DNA of 64,000 nucleotides from CALINF01 sp039980455 (lineage in GTDB: Bacteria > Pseudomonadota > Gammaproteobacteria > Pseudomonadales > Halieaceae), in assembly GCA_039980455.1 (NCBI GenBank), contig JBDXCG010000003.1, positions 806,001 to 870,000 on the forward strand, read 5' to 3'. The notes under the pieces were generated by a model that was not told where the DNA came from, made no database searches, and was given only the letters and a program-made list of their open reading frames with translations. Shown one piece after another: positions 25,609 to 34,104 of this stretch (position 1 is the first letter of the stretch; every line of letters begins with the position of its first letter). The position numbers were made by a program, and so were the translations under genes.

Positions 25609-28600
25609 CTATTCCATATTCGGCGCAAGCCAGCGTTCCATCGTTTCGATGGGCTCGCCTTTGCGCGCGGCGATGTCTTCGAGTTGGTCGCGTCCTATCT
25701 TGCCTACGGCAAAGTAACGTGACTGCGGATGCGAGTAGTAGAAACCACTCACGGAAGACGCCGGCGACATTGCATAGCTTTCACTCAGTGTGACGCCTGT
25801 CGCATTGCTGGCGCCGAGTAAATCAAACAGCGTTCTCTTCTCGGTGTGATCCGGGCAAGCGGGATAGCCTGGTGCCGGCCTGATTCCCTGATAGCGCTCT
25901 CGAATCAAGTCGGTATTATCCAGCGCTTCATCGGGCGCATAGCCCCACAATTGGGTTCGCACGAGGCGATGCAGGTGCTCGGCGAACGCCTCGGCAAGCC
26001 GGTCTGCGAGCGCTTTCAGCATGATACTGTTGTAGTCATCGTGGTCTGCCTCATACGCTGCAGCACGTTCTTCTACGCCATGCCCAGTGGTGACGCAGAA
26101 ACCACCCACGTAATCGCTGACGCCGGAATCAGCAGGTGCTATGTAGTCTGCCAGGCTCCAATTGGCCTCGCCGTTGGCTTTCTCCATCTGTTGGCGCATC
26201 TGGTGAAGCGTCGCTTTAGGCGTGTCGCGTGATTCGTCTGTGTAAACAGTAATATCATCATCGCCTGTGCGAGCGGCAGGCCAAAAACCTACCACTGCCC
26301 GTGCGGTCATCCAGTTTTCATCGACCATGCGCTTTAGCATCGATTGCGCATCGCTAAACAACTCTCGCGCTTGCTGCCCCACCTTGTTGTCATCCAGAAT
26401 CGCCGGGTATTTGCCCGCGAGTTCCCAGGTGATGAAGAAGGGTGTCCAATCTATAGTGTCCACAAGTTCAGACAGGGGGAAGTTGTCAAACACCCGCGTG
26501 CCGATGAACGAGGGCACAGGGGGCGTATAGTCGCTCCATTCGATAGCGGCTTTGTTAGCGGCTGCCGTAGCATAAGGTAGTCGCTTGGCTCTCGGCTTCC
26601 GATTAGCCACACGCTCACGCACAACGGTGTATTCGTCGCGTCGCTCGCTCACAAATCCGGCTTTTGCCTCGCTCATCAAATGAGTTGCAACTGACACACT
26701 GCGCGAGGCATCGGGCACGTAAACCACCAGATCGTTCTGGTATTTTGGTTCGATCTTCACCGCAGTATGCGCTTTAGACGTTGTGGCGCCGCCGATCATT
26801 AGTGGAACCTGAAACTCCAGACGCTGCATTTCGCTGGCAACATGGACCATCTCGTCGAGCGAAGGCGTAATTAGGCCACTCAGGCCGATAATGTCGACGT
26901 TTTCTTCACGGGCAACTCTGAGAATTTCATCGCAGTGCACCATCACGCCTAAATCAATCACCTCGTAGTTGTTGCATTGCAACACCACGCCGACGATATT
27001 CTTACCAATGTCGTGCACATCACCCTTGACGGTGGCCATGAGGATTTTGCCGTTGGTATTAGCGCCGTCGGTTTTTTCTTCTTCGATATAGGGCTGAAGA
27101 TAAGCAACCGCCTGCTTCATAACGCGAGCGCTTTTTACCACCTGCGGCAGGAACATCTTGCCCTCGCCAAACAGGTCGCCGACCACATTCATCCCATCCA
27201 TCAACGGGCCTTCGATAACCTGAATGGGGCGATCGAAATGCTGACGCGCCTCTTCGGCATCTTCAACAATGTAGGTATTGATTCCCTTGACCAGTGCGTG
27301 TTCCAGCCGCTTGCCGACAGGCTCCTCCCGCCAGGAAAGATCTTCGACGCGCGCACTGCCTGCGCCGGCACTGCGATAGCGGTCGGCAACATCAAGCAGG
27401 CGTTCTGTGCCGTCTTCTCTGCGATTGAGGATGACATCCTCTACGGCTTCGCGTAAGTCGGTCGGCAGTTCATCGTACACAGCGAGCTGACCGGCGTTGA
27501 CAATGCCGATATCCATCCCTGCCTTGATAGCGTGATACAAAAACACCGAGTGAATCGCCTCGCGCACAGCATCGTTACCGCGGAAAGAGAACGAAACGTT
27601 TGACACCCCGCCTGAGACAAGCGCGCCGGGAAGTTGCTGCTTGATAAAGCGGGTAGCCTCAATGAAGTCTACGGCGTAGTTGTTGTGTTCCTCGATTCCG
27701 GTTGCCACAGCAAAGATATTCGGGTCAAAAATAATATCGTAGGGATCAAAGCCAACGTTGTTTACCAGCAAGTCGTAACAGCGTCGGCAGATAGCCTCGC
27801 GTCTGGCTATCGAATCGGCCTGGCCGTCTTCATCAAAAGCCATCACAACTACAGCAGCGCCATAACGCTGACACAAGCGGGCTTGCTCGAGGAACTCTTC
27901 TTCACCCGACTTCAAGCTGATGGAGTTAACGACGGCCTTGCCCTGTATACACTTTAGTCCTGCTTCGATGACGTCCCATTTCGAGGAATCCACCATGATG
28001 GGTACACGAGAGATGTCGGGTTCGGAGGCGATAAGCTGTAGGAATGTCACCATGGCATGCTCTGCGTCGAGCATTCCTTCATCCATGTTCACGTCGATAA
28101 TCTGCGCACCATCTTCGACCTGACGTCTGGCAACGTCCAACGCAGCCTCGTACTCGCCTTCCAGAATCAGGCGTTTGAACCTTGCAGACCCGGTAACGTT
28201 ACAACGCTCGCCGATATTCACAAACAGGCTGTCGGCGTTGATCTCAAAAGGTTCAAGGCCAGACAAGCGCATAGCTGGCGCAGGCGAGGGGATTTTACGC
28301 GGCTCCATATCTGCCACGGCACGTGCGATTTCTTGAATGTGCTCTGGCGAGGTTCCACAACAGCCACCAGCGAGGTTGAGGAAGCCGCGCTGGGAAAAGC
28401 CACGGAAATCCTCATACATATCGTCTGGTGTTTCGTCGTATTCACCAAAGGCATTGGGTAGCCCGGCGTTTAAGTGCGCGCTGAAGTAGCAGGTAGCTGC
28501 GTTAGAGAGCTCTTCGAGAAAGGGGCGAATTTCTTTGAAGCGGCGGCCACAATTACTGCCCACGATGAGTGGCTTGGCATGGGCTATGGCGTTCCAGAAT

Positions 28601-29298
28601 GCCTGAGGGCTCTGCCCGGACAATACGCGACCGCTAACGTCGGGAAACGTTACTGAAATCATGAGGGGCAGGGTGATGCCGACCTCTTCGAAGACGCCCT
28701 CAATGGCAAAGATCGCAGCCTTGGCATTAAGTGTGTCGAAGATAGTTTCGATTAGCAGCAGGTCGACGCCGCCCTTGATGAGTGCTCGCGTAGCATTTGC
28801 ATAACCTTCCACGAGTTGATCAAAGCTGATATTGCGAGCACCGGGATCATTCACATCGGGAGATATCGAGGCCGTTCGTGGTGTTGGCCCCAGCACACCC
28901 GCAACAAAGCGCGGTTTGCCGGGTGTGTCGTTTGAGACCTGATCGGCGACCGTGCGTGCGATGAGGGCGGCTTCCAGATTGATTTCATCGATGATGTCGC
29001 CGAGTCCGTAGTCATCCTGCGCCACAGGGGTAGCGTTGAAGCTATTGGTGCAAATAATATCCGCACCGGCATCCAAATAGGCACGATGAATGTCACCGAT
29101 TACGTCCGGCCGGGTTAGCGACAATAGATCGTTGTTGCCCTTTAGGTCGCCTGGGAAGTCTGCAAATCGTGCACCACGGTAATCTGCTTCTTCGAGCCCA
29201 CGCTGCTGAATCATAGTGCCCATTGCGCCGTCGATTACCAAAATTCGTTTGGTGAGTGCATCGTGCAGTGCGGTTGTTGCTTTGCTTGGGGCGGTCAT
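25609..29298 (-). CDS. metH: Methionine synthase, cobalamin-dependent
   Basis: 1229 residues from the ATG at 29296-29298, close to the 1227 of E. coli MetH. It methylates homocysteine with 5-methyltetrahydrofolate via methylcobalamin. All four modules are visible: the homocysteine/zinc domain (IDGAMGTMIQQRGL; zinc cysteines in SNCGRRF and GGCCGTSPEHI), the pterin domain (NIGERCNVTGSARF, DVNMDEGMLD), the B12 domain with DVHDIGKNIVGVVLQC near residue 740, and the reactivation domain binding AdoMet (RPAPGYPACPDHTEK). An upstream frame extension to 29367 is rejected because MTAPSKATTALHDALTKRILV is a normal start. I see no cobalamin riboswitch in the 225 bases shared with nfuA. Confidence 0.96.
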   Translation of the reverse strand: MTAPSKATTALHDALTKRILVIDGAMGTMIQQRGLEEADYRGARFADFPGDLKGNNDLLSLTRPDVIGDIHRAYLDAGADIICTNSFNATPVAQDDYGLGDIIDEINLEAALIARTVADQVSNDTPGKPRFVAGVLGPTPRTASISPDVNDPGARNISFDQLVEGYANATRALIKGGVDLLLIETIFDTLNAKAAIFAIEGVFEEVGITLPLMISVTFPDVSGRVLSGQSPQAFWNAIAHAKPLIVGSNCGRRFKEIRPFLEELSNAATCYFSAHLNAGLPNAFGEYDETPDDMYEDFRGFSQRGFLNLAGGCCGTSPEHIQEIARAVADMEPRKIPSPAPAMRLSGLEPFEINADSLFVNIGERCNVTGSARFKRLILEGEYEAALDVARRQVEDGAQIIDVNMDEGMLDAEHAMVTFLQLIASEPDISRVPIMVDSSKWDVIEAGLKCIQGKAVVNSISLKSGEEEFLEQARLCQRYGAAVVVMAFDEDGQADSIARREAICRRCYDLLVNNVGFDPYDIIFDPNIFAVATGIEEHNNYAVDFIEATRFIKQQLPGALVSGGVSNVSFSFRGNDAVREAIHSVFLYHAIKAGMDIGIVNAGQLAVYDELPTDLREAVEDVILNRREDGTERLLDVADRYRSAGAGSARVEDLSWREEPVGKRLEHALVKGINTYIVEDAEEARQHFDRPIQVIEGPLMDGMNVVGDLFGEGKMFLPQVVKSARVMKQAVAYLQPYIEEEKTDGANTNGKILMATVKGDVHDIGKNIVGVVLQCNNYEVIDLGVMVHCDEILRVAREENVDIIGLSGLITPSLDEMVHVASEMQRLEFQVPLMIGGATTSKAHTAVKIEPKYQNDLVVYVPDASRSVSVATHLMSEAKAGFVSERRDEYTVVRERVANRKPRAKRLPYATAAANKAAIEWSDYTPPVPSFIGTRVFDNFPLSELVDTIDWTPFFITWELAGKYPAILDDNKVGQQARELFSDAQSMLKRMVDENWMTARAVVGFWPAARTGDDDITVYTDESRDTPKATLHQMRQQMEKANGEANWSLADYIAPADSGVSDYVGGFCVTTGHGVEERAAAYEADHDDYNSIMLKALADRLAEAFAEHLHRLVRTQLWGYAPDEALDNTDLIRERYQGIRPAPGYPACPDHTEKRTLFDLLGASNATGVTLSESYAMSPASSVSGFYYSHPQSRYFAVGKIGRDQLEDIAARKGEPIETMERWLAPNME

Positions 29299-29482
29299 GA
29301 CTACTGGCGTCTCTTGGTTAAGCGGATTCAATTGCGTCAAACCTCGGCTCTTCTTGGCAAAACACACCTATAACAGGCTGTTAGGCGCTGATAGCGGCCC
29401 AGTTGACGCGGCGTATTCTAACAGATCCGTATGCTGAATCGTGGGTATTTTGAAACACCACTCGCGTTTTATATCCGGGCTT

Positions 29483-29514
29483 TGGTAGAATACCTGAGTA
29501 AATTACTCGGAATG
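29483..29514 (+). promoter_or_regulatory. nfuA promoter with a candidate IscR type 1 site
   Basis: TGGTAGAAT at 29483-29491 is a good extended -10 element. It runs into ATACCTGAGTAAATTACTCGGAATG at 29490-29514 (described by its arms GAGTAA-A-TTACTC), which follows the spacing and flanks of the IscR type 1 operator, with one base differing in each core half. The likely transcription start falls inside this element, 25-30 bases before the nfuA ATG. E. coli nfuA is an IscR target, so this is plausible; no IscR gene is in the window. Confidence 0.5.
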
Positions 29515-29523
29515 GATGTAGCT

Positions 29524-30099
29524 ATGATTACGATCACCGAATCAGCCCAGGGCTATCTGGCTGAGTTGCTGTCCAAGCAGGAGGGTGTTCTTGGTGTAAG
29601 GGTGTTTATAAACCAGCCCGGCACGCCCAGAGCCGAAACCTGTATTGCGTACTGCCGTGAAGGTGATTTACAAGAAGACGACGAAGAGCGTAAATTTGAT
29701 GCGCTCACTGCGTACTTTGATGCGCGTAGTCTGCCTTTTCTGGAAGATGCACTCGTTGATTATTCCAAGGATCGTATGGGTGGTCAGCTCACGATTAAAG
29801 CGCCAAACGCCAAGATGCCTCGCGTTGACGAAAGCAGCCCGCTTGAAGACCGTATCAATTACGTCCTCTATAACGAGGTAAATCCGGCACTGGCGGCGCA
29901 CGGGGGCGAGGTAAGCCTGGTGGAAGTTACAGAAGACTCTTACGCGGTACTTCGATTTGGTGGCGGCTGTCAGGGCTGTAGTGCTGTGGACATGACACTT
30001 AAAGACGGGGTGGAAAAAACCCTCATAGAGCAGCTACCGCAATTGGCTGGCGTGCGCGATATGACCGATCACAGCGATACCAGCAACGCATACTATTAG
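29524..30099 (+). CDS. nfuA: Fe-S cluster carrier protein NfuA
   Basis: 191 residues, the same length as E. coli NfuA. NfuA receives [4Fe-4S] clusters and delivers them to client enzymes, especially under oxidative stress or iron shortage. The N-terminal degenerate A-type domain (MITITESAQGYLAELLSKQE, VRVFINQPGTPRAE) is followed by the Nfu domain with the cluster-binding CQGC pair in FGGGCQGCSAVDMTLKDGVE. The start is the ATG at 29524; an open frame to 29431 crosses the promoter and is rejected. It is divergent from metH. Confidence 0.95.
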   Translation: MITITESAQGYLAELLSKQEGVLGVRVFINQPGTPRAETCIAYCREGDLQEDDEERKFDALTAYFDARSLPFLEDALVDYSKDRMGGQLTIKAPNAKMPRVDESSPLEDRINYVLYNEVNPALAAHGGEVSLVEVTEDSYAVLRFGGGCQGCSAVDMTLKDGVEKTLIEQLPQLAGVRDMTDHSDTSNAYY

Positions 30100-30100
30100 G

Positions 30101-30165
30101 GAGGCAGATCCGCCTCTAGCACCAAGCATCGTGGGTTACGCTAGGCTTCTGGCCGACGCCAGAAG
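30101..30165. terminator. Two hairpins between nfuA and the DAHP synthase gene
   Basis: GAGGC/GCCTC at 30101-30116 (6-base loop), directly after the nfuA stop, and CTTCTGGC/GCCAGAAG at 30146-30165 with a CGAC loop, nine bases before the end of the opposite gene. Neither has a T tract. They lie between convergent genes and may stop transcription from one or both sides. Confidence 0.4.
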
Positions 30166-30174
30166 TCCGCTCAT

Positions 30175-31248
30175 TTAGTCGAGTCTGGTGGGCAGAACGC
30201 TACGCAGCTTTTCTCTCATCGCACGTAGACATGACTCTGTTGTTTCCCAATCGATACACCCATCGGTGATGGACACGCCATACTCCAGGTCTTCGAGGTT
30301 TTCCGGAATAGATTGATTGCCAGCCTGCAGGTGGCTTTCGATCATCAAGCCAACGATAGATTGATTTCCCTCCAGAATTTGGTTCGCCACGTTTTCGACG
30401 ACCAGCGGCTGCAGCTCTGGCTTTTTACTGGAGTTGGCATGGCTGCAGTCCACCATAATGTTGCTCGGCACGCTGGCTTTCGCGAGTGCCTGCTCACACA
30501 AGGCGATATGTACGGAGTCGTAGTTAGGCCCAGCGCTGCCGCCTCTTAGGACAATATGCCCGTACGGATTGCCTCGGGTTGTAAATAGTGACACCTGACC
30601 CTGGCCGTTAATTCCCAGAAAGCGGTGTGGGTTGGCAACGGAATTTAGCGCGTTGGTGGCGACGGTCAGTCCTCCATCGGTCCCGTTTTTGAAGCCAACG
30701 GGAGAGGACAAACCGCTGGCCATTTCTCTGTGCGTTTGCGACTCAGTCGTACGCGCACCAATAGCGCTCCAGCTAATCAGATCCTGCAAATATTGTGGCG
30801 ATATAGGGTCTAACGCTTCTGTAGAAGTCGGTAGTCCCAGCTCAAGAACATCAAGTAGCAGTTGGCGGCCTATGTGGAGTCCATCCTCCAATTTAAAGGA
30901 ATCATCCAGGTAGGGGTCATTTATGAGTCCTTTCCAGCCAACGGTCGTGCGGGGTTTTTCAAAGTAGACGCGCATCACAATGTACAGTGTGTCGTCCAGT
31001 TCTTCGGCCAGAGCCTTCAGTCGATGGGCGTAGTCCATTGCCGCCTTCGTATCGTGAATGGAGCACGGGCCAACTACAACAAAGAGTCGGTGGTCCTTGC
31101 GGTCGAGGATGTTGCGAATAACATCGCGACTCTGTGTAACAGTGCTCAACGCATCGTCACTCAAGGGTAATTCCTGCTTCAATCGCTCAGGTGTAACCAA
31201 TATGTCCTGTGCGGCTACATTGACGTTGTGTACTTCGTTACTGCTCAT
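30175..31248 (-). CDS. 3-deoxy-7-phosphoheptulonate (DAHP) synthase, AroG/AroF class
   Basis: 357 residues. It condenses phosphoenolpyruvate and erythrose 4-phosphate, the first step of the shikimate pathway. Class I-alpha signature segments are VVVGPCSIHD, MRVYFEKPRTTVGWKGLINDP, SWSAIGARTTESQTHREMAS, GFKNGTDG, LRGGSAGPNYD and VDCSHANSSK. N-terminal residues 1-50 form the extension that carries the feedback site in this class. I cannot tell from reading whether the feedback inhibitor is Phe, Tyr or Trp, so no isozyme symbol is given. It stands as a single gene divergent from the nuclease-helicase operon. Confidence 0.93.
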   Translation of the reverse strand: MSSNEVHNVNVAAQDILVTPERLKQELPLSDDALSTVTQSRDVIRNILDRKDHRLFVVVGPCSIHDTKAAMDYAHRLKALAEELDDTLYIVMRVYFEKPRTTVGWKGLINDPYLDDSFKLEDGLHIGRQLLLDVLELGLPTSTEALDPISPQYLQDLISWSAIGARTTESQTHREMASGLSSPVGFKNGTDGGLTVATNALNSVANPHRFLGINGQGQVSLFTTRGNPYGHIVLRGGSAGPNYDSVHIALCEQALAKASVPSNIMVDCSHANSSKKPELQPLVVENVANQILEGNQSIVGLMIESHLQAGNQSIPENLEDLEYGVSITDGCIDWETTESCLRAMREKLRSVLPTRLD

Positions 31249-31398
31249 GTTCGTTACCCGGTATAACTGATAAAGTGAGGCGGTTTGGTGTCGCGCCTGA
31301 AAGTAGTCCCGTTAGCGGCGCGACAGTGTATAGCAGCATTCCCGGATTGTGTAGCGCGCCCGTTGTAAGCGGCGAGGCAAAAAAGGATCATTCCTTCA

Positions 31399-34104
31399 GT
31401 GACTTCCAGTTTTTACAATATAGAACCACTCACGCCCTATCTGATTGCGGGTGACTTTGTATTTACCCCCAACTTTCGCCTTGCCAGGCAGGTGAAAGCG
31501 GAGTGGGATCGCTCAAAGATTGCCACGCAGCAACATCATTGGGCGTCAGCCTCCGTGTCGCCACTCGAGCAATGGCTACTGGAACAATGGCGTGCTGCAC
31601 GCGCCATAGGTAAGGTCGAAAGGCTGGCTCTGTTGGATGATCATTCGGCCAGGGAGATCTGGTTGCAGGTGATTGCTCAAGACCAGAACCAGCACAGCGA
31701 CTATTCGTTGCTACAAGGCGGAGCCGCCTCCGAGCAGGCTATGCTCGCTTACAGTCAGCTGTATCGCTGGCAGGTGCCAGTCGGTTCGGCGGGCGTTTCG
31801 GCTCAGTTTAGTCAGGATCAGGATTGCGCTACGTACCTGAGGTGGCATCTGGCGTTTGAGAAACGCCTAAGTGAACTGGACATGATCCATCCCATGCTGG
31901 CCTTGTCGCAGTTGCGCGATAGCGTTGAATCACCCGTTATCGAAAGAGCAGCTCTGTTGGATTTTGATGAGCTGCCTTCACTGTTTCTGGCCTGCATCAG
32001 CAAGCTATGCGGCTCAGTCGAGCGACTCGATTCCGGCAGAGATCACGCGGTGATTGGGGTTGTGCCTTGCGTGGATGGTAAAGCCGAACTCGCTGCCGCC
32101 GCGCACTGGGCTGCTCACGCGTATCGAGACAATCCCGAGCAAACCGTGGGTATAGTGCTGACCGATATGAACAATGATCGCGGCAGCTTTGAAATCCACT
32201 TGCGCCGCGCGTTTGATTGCCTTGGCGATAACTACAATGCGCTACCAGTGAACTTCTCGACAGGTATCAGCCTCGACCACGCACCGGTAGTGCGAGATGC
32301 ATTGCTGATGCTAGGTGCTACTGCGCCGTCCGTGAATCTGCCCGACGTAGTGAATATTCTGCAATCTCGCTTCAATCGATGTCTCGATGGCCGCTCGGAT
32401 TTGGCGGTTCGCCTGATCACCGATCTGTACAGCGATGGGCAGGCCAAGATCAGTACGGCGATATTGCGGCGGCGGGCGAAGGAAGCCACTCTCGGTGAGC
32501 GTAAAGGCCTGACGCTGGGCTCAGTGTTGTATGACCTCATGGCTATGCGCTTAGAGCGCAAAAAACAGACACCGTCGGAGTGGGTTGAATCTTGGATGAG
32601 CGTACTGAATGCTTGGGGATGGCCGGGCGCAGGCAATCTTGATTCGCTGGAATATCAGCAGGTAGAGCGCTGGTATGCAACCCTGGAGGAATTTGCTGGT
32701 CTGGACGCCGTACTAGGTAAGCTTGGGTTGGCACCGGCTCTGGCAGCGCTACAGCGCACAACACGAGCACGGGTATCGCAGCCACAGACAGCCGACTCCA
32801 ATGTGCAGGTTCTAGGTACATTGGAGGCAGCAGGCTTACATTTTGACAAGCTCTGGGTAACCGGCTTGCAAGCCAGTAAATGGCCACCTGCGCCCCGGCC
32901 GAGCCCCTTCGTGCCTTTTCATATCCAGCACGATGCAGGCTTTCCACATGCCAGCGCAGAAAGTGAATGGCAATATCGCCATGCACTGGTGATGCGTTTT
33001 CGGCGCTCGGCGCAAGAAGTCGTATGCAGTTATCGAGAGCAGGTAGACGCTGCAATCGATCATCCCAGTCCACTCATAGCTAACCTTCCTCTTATGGAGC
33101 CAAAGTCAGGAGGCACTAGCGTTGAGCAGTGGATTTCGCAGCGAGACGAATACAGCGTTGAGGAGATTCTAGATGAGCAAGCGCCAGCGTTGCTGCCGGA
33201 GCGGTTGCAGGGTGTACGCGGTGGCAGTGGCATACTGGAAGATCAATCTAACTGTGGCTTTCGGGCATTCGCGCGCAGACGACTACATCTGGAGCCACTG
33301 GGCGAGTATCGCCATGCGCTGTCGGCAGCAGAGCGAGGAAGTCTCATGCACGCCGCGCTCCAAGCGCTGTGGGGTAGGCTGGAAACCAGTGCAGCGTTGG
33401 CAACGATTGATGATAACCGCGAGACCGGGCTTGCGGCACAGGTAGCCCTCGAGGGTTTGCGCAATAGTATTCGTGAACGTGTGGGCATGGCCTGCTTGGA
33501 GCTTGAGCAGCAGCGTCTGCAATCGCTGCTGTGCGAATGGCTGACGGCAGAGCGTGAACGTCCGCCATTCACCGTAGTGGCCCGCGAGGAACTGCTGCAA
33601 ACTAACTTGCAGGGACTACCGCTTACGATGCGGATGGATCGTCGAGATGCTTTGGAGGAGGGCGGAGAGCTCGTTATCGACTACAAGTCCTCTGCGAACA
33701 GTCTCGGGCAATGGTTTGGTGCTCGTCCCGCTAAGCCGCAGCTGCCGTTGTACTTGATAGCATCGAAGGACCAATCCTCCTCCATTGCATATGCAGAAGT
33801 AAAAGCTGGCAAATGTCGCTGGCTAGGCCTGGGCAGCGCAGAGGGCATTCCCGGGGTTTCGCACGATGTGCCGAAAGCCACAAAGCGCTACGCATCATTC
33901 GACAACTGGGACGCGCTATTGGCCCATTGGAACAATACCCTGCAGGGCCTAGTCACCGCATTTATTCGCGGAGATGCAGCGGTTGATCCACTGCCCAAAG
34001 CGTGTGACTTCTGCGGACTGAAGCCGGTATGCCGTATTGGTTTAGCTGAAGGCGCCGACAACGTTGAGCAGAGTATCCTTGCACATTCGGACTCGCAGTC
34101 ATGA
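31399..34104 (+). CDS. AddB-like PD-(D/E)XK nuclease with Fe-S cysteines
   Basis: 901 residues. It resembles the proteobacterial AddB-like repair proteins (TIGR03623-type) that pair with an AddA-like helicase for end processing of double-strand breaks. The C-terminal nuclease core is GELVIDYKSS near residue 755 with PQLPLYLIA after it. One cysteine before the core (SNCGFRAFARRRLHLEPLGEY) and three after it (KACDFCGLKPVC) fit the iron-sulfur pin known in AddB and Cas4. I see no Walker A motif, so the N-terminal helicase-like part is probably not an active ATPase. The start is GTG with AAGG upstream. It overlaps the next gene by four bases. Confidence 0.82.
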   Translation: MTSSFYNIEPLTPYLIAGDFVFTPNFRLARQVKAEWDRSKIATQQHHWASASVSPLEQWLLEQWRAARAIGKVERLALLDDHSAREIWLQVIAQDQNQHSDYSLLQGGAASEQAMLAYSQLYRWQVPVGSAGVSAQFSQDQDCATYLRWHLAFEKRLSELDMIHPMLALSQLRDSVESPVIERAALLDFDELPSLFLACISKLCGSVERLDSGRDHAVIGVVPCVDGKAELAAAAHWAAHAYRDNPEQTVGIVLTDMNNDRGSFEIHLRRAFDCLGDNYNALPVNFSTGISLDHAPVVRDALLMLGATAPSVNLPDVVNILQSRFNRCLDGRSDLAVRLITDLYSDGQAKISTAILRRRAKEATLGERKGLTLGSVLYDLMAMRLERKKQTPSEWVESWMSVLNAWGWPGAGNLDSLEYQQVERWYATLEEFAGLDAVLGKLGLAPALAALQRTTRARVSQPQTADSNVQVLGTLEAAGLHFDKLWVTGLQASKWPPAPRPSPFVPFHIQHDAGFPHASAESEWQYRHALVMRFRRSAQEVVCSYREQVDAAIDHPSPLIANLPLMEPKSGGTSVEQWISQRDEYSVEEILDEQAPALLPERLQGVRGGSGILEDQSNCGFRAFARRRLHLEPLGEYRHALSAAERGSLMHAALQALWGRLETSAALATIDDNRETGLAAQVALEGLRNSIRERVGMACLELEQQRLQSLLCEWLTAERERPPFTVVAREELLQTNLQGLPLTMRMDRRDALEEGGELVIDYKSSANSLGQWFGARPAKPQLPLYLIASKDQSSSIAYAEVKAGKCRWLGLGSAEGIPGVSHDVPKATKRYASFDNWDALLAHWNNTLQGLVTAFIRGDAAVDPLPKACDFCGLKPVCRIGLAEGADNVEQSILAHSDSQS

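Noticed and set aside
29299..29523. Possible cobalamin riboswitch before metH
   Set aside because: The shared spacer with nfuA is too short and lacks a recognisable B12-box element on the metH strand.
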